From Balneolaceae bacterium (GTDB taxonomy: Bacteria > Bacteroidota > Rhodothermia > Balneolales > Balneolaceae), in NCBI GenBank assembly GCA_017795005.1, contig CP051242.1:1570976-1634975 (forward strand): DNA of 64,000 nt, in the 5' to 3' direction. Numbering within the stretch: the stretch's first letter is position 1; every line of letters begins with the position of its first letter. A program made the translations under genes and the position numbers. Shown piece after piece: positions 28,942-37,653 of the stretch. The notes under the pieces were generated by a model. It was given only the letters and a program-made list of their open reading frames with translations, was not told where the DNA came from and searched no databases.

Positions 28942-30234
28942 TTACAGTGTTGTTGCTTTTGGTTGACCGGATTCCTGTAATGCTTCTTTCAAAAGATCTT
29001 CTCTTTGAAGCATTTGAAGTCCGATTACCTTGTCCCAGCTTACAGTACGTATTCTGGCTTCTTCACGACCTTCGCCCAGGAGATCCTGACCCAGAGTTAC
29101 AACCCATTGCCCGCTTTCAAGTCCGCCAACGCCCACTTCCATTCGACCACGAGCGAGCACATCAATTAATTTAAATTGTACCGGAGTAGGTTCTGTGAGT
29201 AGATTTGAGTTTTCATCATCATTTGCTGGTTGAATTTCTGATCCCATCGAAGAGGCAATGAAAACACCTTGTGCGCCTGAAGTTGGATCAGTATATATAG
29301 CACTTACTGGAATCAACGTTGCTTTTTCACTTTCTCCGAATAAGATATCTACAGGCACGAACATTCCTGGTTTTAACCAGCCATTTGTGTTTTCAACGTC
29401 GATTTCTGCCTCTGTGCTTCGGGTTACTTCATTTAAGAAAGGAGAGATGCGAGATAATTTAGCTTGAATAAGTTGATCATTACCCTGATAGTCTTCTACC
29501 ATAATATTGGCAGTTTGACCAATGGAAATTTTGTTCAGCATACTTTCAGTCAGTACAATTTCAACCCTCAGTTTTGAAAGATCACCAATCATAAACAATT
29601 GAGTATTTGGTGAAACCTGCATACCAATTTGGGCATTACGTTGTCCAATTGTTCCTGAAATTGGAGCTTTTATCGAAGTTCTGGAAAGTTGCTCTTTTCG
29701 TTCTTCTACAAGAGATTCTGATTGAGCAAGCTGTGCTTTTGCCAGCTCAACATTAGCTTCTCCCGAAATAAGTTGGGCTTCAAGCTGTTCAATTTCGGCT
29801 GCGCTGCTTAGTTCCTTATCCGCAAGTTGTTTGAGTCTGTTATACCTCGACTTTAACTCAGATAAACCTGCTTCAGCTTGTTTTAGTCGTGCTTTATTGA
29901 TGTTGAGTCCGGCCTCAGCCTGAATTAATTGCTGGCGATATTGTTCTGCATCCAGTTGAACCAGAGTCTGTCCCTTCTCTACATACTGACCGTTTTCAAC
30001 AAAAACCTGTTCAATTTTAGCAGAAATTTGAGGATAAAGAGGAACCTGATTCTCAGAACGTACATTTCCACTGAATCTTTCGACCAGCGGGAGTGACCCA
30101 TACCGGGCCTGAACTGCTTCTACAGAAGGTATTACAGAATTTTGTGATCTCCCTTGCTGACTTTGTTCTCCGTCTGAAGAACATGCCATAAATACCGTAG
30201 TAATAAGTAGTACAAAGCTATTTTTTAATTTCAT
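28942..30234 (-). CDS. RND efflux periplasmic adaptor (membrane fusion) lipoprotein
   Basis: A 430-residue adaptor. The signal peptide ends in the lipobox VFMAC, then SSDGEQ. The order of domains is usual: a first half of the lipoyl domain (about 55-95, VFVENGQYVEKGQTLVQLD), an alpha-helical coiled-coil hairpin (about 95-170, rich in LKQAEAGLSEL and AQLAQSESLVEE), the second lipoyl half (SIKAPISGTIGQRNAQIGMQ), a beta-barrel domain, and a membrane-proximal domain ending near 400. It bridges the downstream RND pump to a TolC-type channel encoded elsewhere. It is first gene of the operon; the 169-bp AT-rich region upstream should hold the promoter. Confidence 0.93.
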   Translation of the reverse strand: MKLKNSFVLLITTVFMACSSDGEQSQQGRSQNSVIPSVEAVQARYGSLPLVERFSGNVRSENQVPLYPQISAKIEQVFVENGQYVEKGQTLVQLDAEQYRQQLIQAEAGLNINKARLKQAEAGLSELKSRYNRLKQLADKELSSAAEIEQLEAQLISGEANVELAKAQLAQSESLVEERKEQLSRTSIKAPISGTIGQRNAQIGMQVSPNTQLFMIGDLSKLRVEIVLTESMLNKISIGQTANIMVEDYQGNDQLIQAKLSRISPFLNEVTRSTEAEIDVENTNGWLKPGMFVPVDILFGESEKATLIPVSAIYTDPTSGAQGVFIASSMGSEIQPANDDENSNLLTEPTPVQFKLIDVLARGRMEVGVGGLESGQWVVTLGQDLLGEGREEARIRTVSWDKVIGLQMLQREDLLKEALQESGQPKATTL

Positions 30235-30403
30235 GTTGAGAGCCGAAATATTTTATTTAATTAATTAGACAAGCAAACTTCTTTTGCAACTAAAGCTCTC
30301 CCTGAAAGTTGTTAAATACTTTAAAAAATTGTCATTATTAGTATCCGTTTTGTTAATGGTTATTAGTTATTTGTTTTACTTCGATTAACGATTAACAAAT
30401 CCC

Positions 30404-32125
30404 CTAACCACGGAAAATAAAAGACGGATTTATTCCTTGACGCTCCCTTTCTTCGTGAAGTTTTTCTTCGTACATCCGTTCAACGTCTTTTAAAGTATCT
30501 GCATCAGAAGGAGAGAAGTCCCATCGAATGGCTTTAAATCTTGGGAAACGTAGAGTGTATTTCGCCTTTGTTCGCTTATTAACCTGGATGTCTTCAAACT
30601 CAAGTTCAATGACTAGATGAGGTTTCAGCAGAAGAGTGGGACCAAATCTCTCTAATGTGATATCTTTTATAAGAGTGTTCATCTTCTTAAGCTCTTCATC
30701 AGAATATCCACCATACGCTTTTCCGATTGGGATAAACTCTTCTTCATACCGTTCATCCTCTTTCACTGAAACTCCCAGCGTAAAATCAGAATAGGTACCA
30801 CCACGTTTACCACTTCCGGCATGGGCATATAACATAACTGTATCCAGTGAACCGCTTGGTTTCTTTACCTTCAACCATGATTTCCGGCGCTGCCCATACT
30901 CATAAACCGAATCTTTACGTTTCAGCATGAGTCCCTCATTTCCATGTGCAAGTGCCCGTTCGAAAAGTTTCTCCACATCATCTTCAGAACTCAGTTCCAT
31001 TTGGGAAGTAATTGGAAGTGAATATTCTGAAGCCAAATCTTCAAGCCTTCTTCTACGAACAACTAACGAATCATCGAATAACGAATCGCCATCAAGAAAT
31101 AACAGATCATACGCAATAAATAATACCGGATATTCGGCTAATAACTTCTCACTTGGTTTCTTAACTCCCATTCTTTTTTGAAGCATTTGAAAAGGGAGAA
31201 TAGTGTCATCTTTGAAGACACAGATTTCGCCATCCAGAACGGTCGGGGATAAATTTCGATCCTGAAAGAACGCTAGTATCTCGGGGAAAGAACCGGTGAT
31301 TTCATTCAAGTCTCTCGAATACAGTTTTACTTTCCCATGTTCTACATGAGCCTGACACCGCATTCCATCAAACTTCTCTTCGGCGATATATTCGGAGAGA
31401 TGTTCAACCGAACGACTTTCAATTGGAGATGCCAGCATAAAGGCAATGGGACTAAACATTTCAAAGGTGGCTTTATCAAGGACATCCTGTTTTGCCATCA
31501 ATGCGGTTTCTTCCATACTTCCGGAGATCATTCTGGCATATCGAACAGATTCTAAAGGTTGACCGAAAGCTTTAGCAATAGCATTTTCCACACTTTTAGA
31601 TTCAAAACCAATTCGAAGTGAACCTTGTCCCAGAATCCGGATGAAATACTTTACTTCGAGAGGCGTCATCTTAGTCCAGGCATCCCAGAGAATCTGATTC
31701 TTCAACTCACGTTTAGACGTGATATATAATTGCTGAAAAATGGAATCAATTTCCTGAAGAGTTAGCTGGGTATCATTCCATTTTGATTGTGCTTCAGGAA
31801 TATTTTCAAATAATCTTTGAATAGTTTCTGATGAGCTACCCGTCGCAGTTCTGGAAGGCTTGAAGACCAGTTCATAATCGATTTCACAAAAATCGGCAGC
31901 AAGTGTAGCAATAGTTCGGTGTCCTACGGAAGCTTTTTTACTGGATACGCTTGAAAATGCACCTTCACTCAAATAACGGGCAGCCAATTTTAAATCTGCA
32001 TTGGATGAAAGAGATTCAAAGTAAGAGGCAGCCAATTTGATCTTGGCATTATTTCCCCGCGTTGTCGAAATCTTTTGGGTGGTTTGAACAAGGGAGAGGA
32101 AGCTATTTGAAGTTTGCATTTCCAT
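30404..32125 (-). CDS. ATP-dependent DNA ligase of the ligase-associated DNA-damage-response family
   Basis: A 573-residue ligase. It has an N-terminal helical DNA-binding domain (about 1-215), a nucleotidyltransferase domain with the adenylated Lys251 in EEKFDGMR, later motifs RRKSWLKVKKPSGSLDTV and GNEGLMLKRKDS, and a C-terminal OB domain (KYTLRFPRFKAIRWDFSP). This arrangement matches the bacterial PP_1105-type ligases that travel with an exonuclease, a DEXH helicase and PdeM. It seals nicks using ATP, unlike the NAD-dependent LigA also in this window. ATG codons at 32125 and 32119 are both possible. The exonuclease gene lies 111 bp upstream on the same strand, with an inverted repeat between them. 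Confidence 0.93.
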   Translation of the reverse strand: MEMQTSNSFLSLVQTTQKISTTRGNNAKIKLAASYFESLSSNADLKLAARYLSEGAFSSVSSKKASVGHRTIATLAADFCEIDYELVFKPSRTATGSSSETIQRLFENIPEAQSKWNDTQLTLQEIDSIFQQLYITSKRELKNQILWDAWTKMTPLEVKYFIRILGQGSLRIGFESKSVENAIAKAFGQPLESVRYARMISGSMEETALMAKQDVLDKATFEMFSPIAFMLASPIESRSVEHLSEYIAEEKFDGMRCQAHVEHGKVKLYSRDLNEITGSFPEILAFFQDRNLSPTVLDGEICVFKDDTILPFQMLQKRMGVKKPSEKLLAEYPVLFIAYDLLFLDGDSLFDDSLVVRRRRLEDLASEYSLPITSQMELSSEDDVEKLFERALAHGNEGLMLKRKDSVYEYGQRRKSWLKVKKPSGSLDTVMLYAHAGSGKRGGTYSDFTLGVSVKEDERYEEEFIPIGKAYGGYSDEELKKMNTLIKDITLERFGPTLLLKPHLVIELEFEDIQVNKRTKAKYTLRFPRFKAIRWDFSPSDADTLKDVERMYEEKLHEERERQGINPSFIFRG

Positions 32126-32128
32126 ATC

Positions 32129-32249
32129 AATTAGGAATTAGGAATAATTCAATTAGGAATAGTTACTGTGTTATTACTTTTCTGCCAGATTATTACCTCT
32201 TTTTTACTAATCATATACTCTTCTATTCTCATATTCCTAATTCCTAATT
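32129..32249. repeat. Inverted repeat of the GGAATTAGGAAT family between exonuclease and ligase genes
   Basis: The arms at 32129-32145 and 32233-32249 are perfect 17-bp complements, each made of two tandem copies of the aattaggaat word. The right arm runs into the stop codon of the exonuclease gene. The family is shared with 20482-20546. The spacer of about 87 bp holds no gene. Confidence 0.75.
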
Positions 32250-33237
32250 ATTCTACATCTGAAGCTTCTAAATCCAGGAAACCTGACTTAATTCCCTTAC
32301 GGGACAGATAATGCTGAACCACTTTAGGATTTGGGGTATGAGTAATGAGTACTTTTTTGGGATTCAGTTGTTCACACAAATCAATCAACTCGAAAAAATC
32401 CAAATGATCTGAAATTGGAATGAGTTCATCGACAGTGAGCTGAGTTTGCCTTGACTCATTTGCTGCCCATCCCGAACAATAGGCAACGCGTTTCTTCTTT
32501 ACATTTGAAGCGAAACCGGTACCTAATGCAGAACCCGGTGTAATTAAAATCTTCCCTTCACAAGTATCCCGGTTATAGCTTTCATAAGTACCCAGTGAGA
32601 ATCCATGTTCCTCATATACACTGCAAAGTTTAAAGCCGGCGCCATGAATCTGCATTGGATGATCAAGTTCTTTGAGGATATACATCAATTCCTGTGCTTT
32701 CCCCAGATTATAGGCCGTAAAAATCGGAGTGAATCCTTCATTCAGATTCTCAGAAGCAAAGCTTCGGATTTGAAGCGACAGTTCTTCTTCTGATTTCCAT
32801 TTATAAATAGGTAAGCTGAAAGTAGCTTCGGTTATAAAGGTATCGATATTCGTTTCAGGGAGTTCAAATCCTTCTGTTGCAGGAGAAGGAGGCGTGCGAT
32901 AATCGCCGGTGTATAAAACCGAACCCTGATCACTTTCGATGAAAGTCATTGCCGAACCCAGAATATGTCCGGCAGGATAAAAAGTAATATTTGCAGCATC
33001 GGTTTGCAGCGTTTCTCCAAACTCCAGCGTTTTTACTTTTCCGCCAAATCCTCTGAGCTTCATGAAACTGGCTGTTGGCGGAGTGGCATATACCGTTAGT
33101 TTTCGGTTCCTGGGCATATGATCGGCGTGGGCGTGCGATACAAAATAATGATCCGCCTTTGTCCCACTGTAATCCAGCCCGATCTTCAGATCCGGAAGTA
33201 AAATGCCATGATGTCCTGCTTTTTTTATTCTAACCAT
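32248..33237 (-). CDS. Ligase-associated DNA exonuclease (metallo-beta-lactamase / beta-CASP fold)
   Basis: A 329-residue protein from the ATG at 33237. A longer frame to a TTG at 33252 enters a repeat arm and is less likely. It has the metallo-beta-lactamase signature HAHADHMPRN (about residues 36-45), followed by GHILGSAM, YTGDYRTPP and a beta-CASP-type region ending in SDHLDFFEL and LITHTPNP. It is related to mRNA 3'-end processing/SNM1-type nucleases. Family knowledge places it as the exonuclease partner of the ATP-dependent ligase encoded directly downstream. A metal-dependent 5'-3' DNA exonuclease activity in repair is inferred from that family. Confidence 0.9.
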   Translation of the reverse strand: MVRIKKAGHHGILLPDLKIGLDYSGTKADHYFVSHAHADHMPRNRKLTVYATPPTASFMKLRGFGGKVKTLEFGETLQTDAANITFYPAGHILGSAMTFIESDQGSVLYTGDYRTPPSPATEGFELPETNIDTFITEATFSLPIYKWKSEEELSLQIRSFASENLNEGFTPIFTAYNLGKAQELMYILKELDHPMQIHGAGFKLCSVYEEHGFSLGTYESYNRDTCEGKILITPGSALGTGFASNVKKKRVAYCSGWAANESRQTQLTVDELIPISDHLDFFELIDLCEQLNPKKVLITHTPNPKVVQHYLSRKGIKSGFLDLEASDVE

Positions 33238-33248
33238 TAGATCAATAA

Positions 33249-33320
33249 TCAATATTCAACAAGGAACATTCAATTACCAATTTGACTGTTGTTCATTCCT
33301 TGTTGGTTATTGAATATTGA
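33249..33320. repeat. Imperfect inverted repeat upstream of the SIR2-like gene
   Basis: The left arm (33249-33267: tcaatattcaacaaggaac) pairs with 33296-33320 (ccttgtt ... ttgaatattga) apart from a five-base insertion (ggtta). It lies between the exonuclease and the SIR2-like gene and looks like a dispersed intergenic repeat. No T tract follows on either strand. Confidence 0.55.
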
Positions 33321-33403
33321 AGAAGAATAGGAGAGGGGACTGACAACGTGGTGTCAGTAGTTCTGTAATTAGTTATTTATTTTTTCCTTAATTATTATCG
33401 TGC

Positions 33404-34465
33404 ATGGTAAAAGATAATACGGTTATAGTTGTTGGAGCAGGTGCAAGCAAAGAGTTTGGTTTACCAATAGGTAGCGAGCTATTATATGAGGTTAGTAAAG
33501 TACTCCGTATTTCAAGGGAGGGGCCAAGAATTGATGATGAAATAATTGATTCAGCTTTAGAAATTTATACATATAAATTTAAGCCTCATGATCCATATTA
33601 TGGACAAAAATCACTTATAAGTGCTGCAAAAAATATTATTCAAGCAATACCATTGTCACTTTCAATCGATAATTTAATTGACGAGAGAAAGGATAAGGAT
33701 ATTGAGGTCTGTGCAAAAATTGGTATTGCTAAAACTATATTAGATGCGGAAAAAAATAGCACAATCTATTTCAATCCAAAAGATAGCTATAACCTTGATT
33801 TTGAGAAATCAAAACAAACTTGGTTAAATCATATTTTTAAAATAATAAAACAAAATTGTGATTTTGATAGCCTTCCAGAAAGGTTGGACCAAGTTAAGTT
33901 TATTGTATTTAACTATGATAGATGTGTTGAGCATTATATTTATAATGCAATACAGAATGCATACAGTGTAAATGAGTATGAAGCAAAAAGATGTATGCAA
34001 CATTTAGATGTCTACCATCCATATGGTAAGGTAGGTTCATTACCTTGGATGGATAATGAAAATCCAATTGAGTTTGGCGAAAGTATTAAACCAGATAAAC
34101 TTGTTTCACTACTTAATGAATTAAAAACTTTTACTGAAGGTATTGATAAACAAGAGAGCGAGATTCTATGGATTCGAAAAAGTATTAGTGAAGCCACAAC
34201 AGTTCTTTTTTTAGGTTTTGGATATCATAGCCTGAATTTACGTTTACTTTATTCTGATGGCTTTAAGCATGTAAAATCAAACAAGGTTAAATACTTTGGT
34301 ACAACTTTAGGAGAGTCAGATTCAAATCATCTTTCAATTCATTCAGAATTGAGTGAATTAGCAGATATTTATAAGGAACAAGTTTGCTTAAATAAATTAG
34401 CTGCTAATAAAATTATAATTGAGTATTGGAGAGAATTATCTTTATCAAAGATTTTTAAAACTTAG
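33404..34465 (+). CDS. SIR2-like domain protein, possible NADase defence effector
   Basis: A 353-residue, AT-rich single gene. The sirtuin-like nucleotide-binding elements are present in order: the glycine motif VVGAGASKEFGLP (G11-A-G-A-S15), the FNYD motif (N170-Y-D172), the catalytic-type His205 in VYHPYGKVG, and FLGFGYHSLNLRLL near the C-terminus. This matches the stand-alone SIR2_2-type family, whose members serve as NAD+-depleting effectors in anti-phage systems or as uncharacterised proteins. The zinc-binding Cys residues of true deacetylase sirtuins are not evident. No partner gene (TIR, Argonaute, HerA, TPR sensor) is adjacent. Both flanks are repeat-rich intergenic DNA, suggesting a mobile accessory gene. 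The defence role is inferred. Confidence 0.72.
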   Translation: MVKDNTVIVVGAGASKEFGLPIGSELLYEVSKVLRISREGPRIDDEIIDSALEIYTYKFKPHDPYYGQKSLISAAKNIIQAIPLSLSIDNLIDERKDKDIEVCAKIGIAKTILDAEKNSTIYFNPKDSYNLDFEKSKQTWLNHIFKIIKQNCDFDSLPERLDQVKFIVFNYDRCVEHYIYNAIQNAYSVNEYEAKRCMQHLDVYHPYGKVGSLPWMDNENPIEFGESIKPDKLVSLLNELKTFTEGIDKQESEILWIRKSISEATTVLFLGFGYHSLNLRLLYSDGFKHVKSNKVKYFGTTLGESDSNHLSIHSELSELADIYKEQVCLNKLAANKIIIEYWRELSLSKIFKT

Positions 34466-34491
34466 TACATCTGTTTAAGCATATTATTCAG

Positions 34492-34517
34492 GTCATCCCG
34501 AATTTATTTCGGGATCT
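34492..34517 (+). repeat. REP-like hairpin element, copy 1 (GTCATCC...GGATCT family)
   Basis: The element starts GTCATCCCG and ends CGGGATCT. The arms atcccgaa (34495-34502) and ttcgggat (34508-34515) pair perfectly over a 5-nt loop. The reverse complement of 34573-34598 has the same 26-base layout with a handful of changes. Related words are, from memory, frequent between genes in Bacteroidota. Confidence 0.7.
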
Positions 34518-34572
34518 TTGTGAAGTTTATAAAACAATACACAATTAAATGCTAAACTAAAGCCCTTCCATA

Positions 34573-34598
34573 AGATCCTGAAACAAGTTCAGGATGAC
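34573..34598 (-). repeat. REP-like hairpin element, copy 2, opposite orientation
   Basis: On the minus strand it reads GTCATCCTGAA ... TTTCAGGATCT, the same family as 34492-34517. The arms atcctgaa (34575-34582) and ttcaggat (34588-34595) pair perfectly. The two copies face each other 55 bp apart. Confidence 0.7.
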
Positions 34599-34654
34599 GG
34601 CAGGTATTCTTTATTAGAGAGAATTCCCATACTAGCGCATTCGATGTTAAAATA

Positions 34655-34780
34655 ACAACTCCCCTTGAGGGGGGTACGCCGAAGGCGGGAGGGGTGTTTG
34701 TAAGGTTTCGATACACAATCAAACACCCTCCATCTTTATTCGCTTCGCTCATAAAGATACCTCACTCAAGGGAGGACTTT
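34655..34780. repeat. Compound inverted repeat with CCCCTTGAGGGG and CTCAAGGGAGG arms
   Basis: The outer arms (34659-34672, containing ccccttgagg, and 34763-34776, containing ctcaagggagg) are near complements. Within it gggtgttt (34693-34699 region) opposes aaacaccc (34721-34728). A perfect 8-bp hairpin, atctttat (34732-34739) with ataaagat (34751-34758), is also present. It looks like a dispersed intergenic element. Confidence 0.6.
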
Positions 34781-34869
34781 CACTTGGTCTGCATAGTATC
34801 TATTTCAAATCTCCAATTCCAATGCTGCTTATAATTCTATATCATTTGTTCAAAACTAAAATTTCTCTG

Positions 34870-35592
34870 ATGAAAAGCATTTCTATCATTTTACTATCTT
34901 CGATTCTATTCCTTTCCTGTGGAACTGAACCCAATTCCGATTCAACTCCGGCAAATCTGAATGTAATTATGCCGGTGGGAGATTCCCGGGTTCAGGGTGC
35001 TCATCCGGTGTTTGAAAGTTATCGGTACGAGTTATGGAAGCTGCTAATAAACAGTGAAGTTGCCTTTGATTTGGCAGGATACCGCCAAGATCAATCGGTA
35101 TATGCAGAATATAAGGGAGAAATGTTTGATCCGGATCATGCGGGAGTAAGTGGTTATACTTCCACAGATGTACTCAATTCTATGACGGATATTATAAAAG
35201 AAGTACCCAATCCCGATATCGTTTTGTTGGGCATTGGCGGGAATGACTTACTTGGAGGAGCTACTCCTCAGGCTACCGTGGATAACATCCGCGAGATTAT
35301 AGGATTGTTCAGAGCTTCGGAGGATAGTGTGGTTATAATTCTTGAACAAATCGCACCGGGCAAATCAGAATTTATGGAAACACAGGACGAAGAAGAGTTT
35401 GCAAACTTCAATACGTTGGTGCTAAATCTGGGACTGGAATTATCCACGAACGCATCCCCCATAATTGTAGTAGATATGGCAGAAGGCTGGCAGGATACTT
35501 ACCTGTCGGATAATATCCATTATAACCAGGCAGGTGCTGAAGTAGTGGCCCAACGCTATTTCACGGCAATGGTTCCTTTTTTAGAAGAATAG
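34870..35592 (+). CDS. SGNH/GDSL hydrolase lipoprotein
   Basis: A 240-residue lipoprotein from the ATG at 34870, chosen because it gives a proper signal peptide with lipobox LFLSC (the frame extends 16 codons further up to 34822). SGNH blocks are visible: block I VGDSRVQG (nucleophile Ser), block III GIGGNDLLGG (Asn), and block V DNIHYNQAGAEVVA (Asp and His). The family covers esterases, lipases and carbohydrate deacetylases. Substrate unknown. It is followed after 64 bp by the flavoprotein gene on the same strand. Confidence 0.87.
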   Translation: MKSISIILLSSILFLSCGTEPNSDSTPANLNVIMPVGDSRVQGAHPVFESYRYELWKLLINSEVAFDLAGYRQDQSVYAEYKGEMFDPDHAGVSGYTSTDVLNSMTDIIKEVPNPDIVLLGIGGNDLLGGATPQATVDNIREIIGLFRASEDSVVIILEQIAPGKSEFMETQDEEEFANFNTLVLNLGLELSTNASPIIVVDMAEGWQDTYLSDNIHYNQAGAEVVAQRYFTAMVPFLEE

Positions 35593-35656
35593 AGATTCAT
35601 CAATCCTTCACATTTAATGTCGACTATGAGTTGTCACATTAATAATGGAGGTTATT

Positions 35657-36856
35657 ATGAAAGTATTGGTTGTTGGAGGTAATTTCGCAGGCTCAACTGC
35701 TGCTCTGGAAATCAAAAGAAAATTGGGGAATGAGGTAGAAGTAACCTTAATAGACCGAAATCCGGATTTTATCTACATCCCATCTTTAATCTGGGTGCCC
35801 ATTGGAAGAAGAGAAGTGGATGATATTACCATCCCCCGTGAAAAAGTATTAGCCAGAAAAGGAGTGGTTTTTGTTCAGGATACAGCCACTGATGTAGATA
35901 CTGAAACTCAGATTGTGTATACAGAACACGGCCAATATCGATACGATCATTTAATTATTGCAACAGGACCAAAAGTTCAGTTTGATGCCGTTCCGGGATT
36001 AAAAGAGCATAATTTATATATCGGTACTCCTGTTGGTGCGATGAAAACCCGTGAAAAACTGGAAGAGTTTAAAAATAATCCGGGTCCGGTAGTAATTGGA
36101 GCTACACAGGGAGCAGGATGTATGGGGGCTGCTTACGAGTTTCTGTTTAATCTCGAAAAATGGTTGAGAGATCAGAAAATCAGAAAAAAAGTGGATTTAC
36201 ACTGGATTACCCCGGAACCCTATTTAGGTCACTTTGGAATTGATGGAATGCCACTAGGCGAAACCATGCTCAAAAAATTCATGGATATGTTTCACATAAC
36301 TTATCATACTTCGGTCGCTGTGGAAAAGGTTACTGAAGACGAAGTTTTTCTAAGCGATGGAACATCAATATCCTCCCGGTTTAAAATGTTGATGCCACCA
36401 TTCACTGGAGTTGATTTCATTAAGAATTCACCGGAGCTCCATTGTGGTGAAAATCAGTTTATTCCAACATTACCTTCGTATCGTCATACCGAAATTGAAA
36501 ATATTTGGGCTGCAGGATTGGCAGTGAATGTTGCTCCGCCATTCGAACAAGGCAACGTTCCATTCAGTGTTCCTAAAACCGGATATCCAAGTGATGTGAC
36601 CGGTAAAATTGTAGCTCATAATGTGATCAATGCAATCCAGGGAATTGAAAAAATGGAAGAAAAACCCTGGGGTAAGATTGCAGGTCTCTGCGTGATGGAC
36701 GCCGGTGAAAAGGAAGTTCTGATTGTAAGTAATTCTCTTTTCAAACCACGTAAATTCGCCATTATGATTCCAAATGTGCTTTTCGATTTCTTTAAAGTAT
36801 TTCTTGAAAAGTACTTCCTCTGGAAATTGAGAAGAGGTATTTCGTACTTGCCTTAA
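35657..36856 (+). CDS. Sulfide:quinone reductase-like FAD/NAD(P)-binding oxidoreductase
   Basis: A 399-residue flavoprotein. I choose the ATG at 35657, because a strong Shine-Dalgarno (GGAGGT, 35647-35652) sits 5 nt before it and lies inside the longer alternative frame that begins at 35645. It has an N-terminal FAD-binding Rossmann motif (VLVVGGNFAGSTAALEI), YDHLIIATGPK, a second nucleotide-binding region (PVVIGATQGAGCMGAAYEF) and a late FAD-contacting segment (NIWAAGLAVNV). Cys residues in GAGCMG, ELHCGE and GLCVMD fit the SQR family, which oxidises sulfide and passes electrons to quinone at the membrane; an NDH-2-like role is the alternative. The C-terminal helical tail suits membrane attachment. 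Confidence 0.85.
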   Translation: MKVLVVGGNFAGSTAALEIKRKLGNEVEVTLIDRNPDFIYIPSLIWVPIGRREVDDITIPREKVLARKGVVFVQDTATDVDTETQIVYTEHGQYRYDHLIIATGPKVQFDAVPGLKEHNLYIGTPVGAMKTREKLEEFKNNPGPVVIGATQGAGCMGAAYEFLFNLEKWLRDQKIRKKVDLHWITPEPYLGHFGIDGMPLGETMLKKFMDMFHITYHTSVAVEKVTEDEVFLSDGTSISSRFKMLMPPFTGVDFIKNSPELHCGENQFIPTLPSYRHTEIENIWAAGLAVNVAPPFEQGNVPFSVPKTGYPSDVTGKIVAHNVINAIQGIEKMEEKPWGKIAGLCVMDAGEKEVLIVSNSLFKPRKFAIMIPNVLFDFFKVFLEKYFLWKLRRGISYLP

Positions 36857-36885
36857 CTGGCTCGACAATAAGATGAAGAGTTACG

Positions 36886-37650
36886 CTATTTCAATGCAGT
36901 TCGTAACTCTTCTTCACCTAAATTCGGAAAGAATTCCTTCAGAATTGGAATATAGAATTCTATTTCCTGCTCATTTGACACCGTTACGTTGCGTTTTATA
37001 AGAAGTAATTCAATTTCTTTCAGCTTTTCCTCACCGAAGTAACTATTGATCGTCGGAAGGTGATCGGAACTCATACTAGCAATCCGCAGCATGATACTGG
37101 CCCGGTCGTTATATCGATCTGTAAACCGCTTAAAATTGAGAAAATTACTTTGGTGGGCGAATTGTACATCAGGATTGTCACGACTCCCTTCAGGAATTGC
37201 TACGTATTTCATGGATAATTCAGTTAGCAGAAGCTCCACATGCTCCAGTTTTTTTAATTCCTGATAAATTTCAGCGATGATAGAGTTTAACTCGAAATTG
37301 ATGACTTCAGCGTCTGAAGCTAATGCATATTCAACGGCTATATAATCATACTGAGGTTGAATGAATCGCCAGTTTGAGTAATCTGGGTATCGTTCGTTTC
37401 GTATGGATTCCCGCCATTCTTCAACCTGAGATTCTCCGGCAAAATCGGGGAAGTAAATCCTGAAATATTCAAGATCTTCCTTTACACCAACCATTACCTT
37501 TTCTTTCTCAGCTTCCGTTTTTCTTTGTTCGCTATAATTTTGAAACAGAAAGGCACCATATACCCCAATAAATACGATAATTAATTCGAGAAACAGGAAT
37601 TTTATCCCTTCTTTAGAAAAGAATTTAAAAGACCATTCCAGTCGACTCAT
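36886..37650 (-). CDS. Membrane-anchored protein of unknown function (DUF6090-like layout)
   Basis: A 254-residue protein with one N-terminal TM segment (about 17-36, FLFLELIIVFIGVYGAFLF). A charged linker (QNYSEQRKTEAEKEK) and a mostly helical domain follow. The layout of TM, then (N/Q)xxxExRK, then a helical body recalls the DUF6090 group, common in Bacteroidota, but I cannot confirm membership. It begins 3 bp after the stop of oxyR on the same strand, so it is co-transcribed and probably part of the OxyR-linked unit. No catalytic motif is seen. Confidence 0.7.
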   Translation of the reverse strand: MSRLEWSFKFFSKEGIKFLFLELIIVFIGVYGAFLFQNYSEQRKTEAEKEKVMVGVKEDLEYFRIYFPDFAGESQVEEWRESIRNERYPDYSNWRFIQPQYDYIAVEYALASDAEVINFELNSIIAEIYQELKKLEHVELLLTELSMKYVAIPEGSRDNPDVQFAHQSNFLNFKRFTDRYNDRASIMLRIASMSSDHLPTINSYFGEEKLKEIELLLIKRNVTVSNEQEIEFYIPILKEFFPNLGEEELRTALK

Positions 37651-37653
37651 TTT

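Larger units (their letters stand above)
34466..34869. other. 404-bp gene-free segment packed with intergenic repeats
   Basis: No credible gene is present; an open frame on the minus strand at 34552-34752 runs across repeats only. The segment holds two opposed hairpins of one family (34492-34517 and 34573-34598) and a larger inverted structure (34655-34780). Confidence 0.75.

Noticed and set aside
34552..34752. 66-codon minus-strand open frame
   Set aside because: It spans only intergenic repeats, has no recognisable protein features and no ribosome site.
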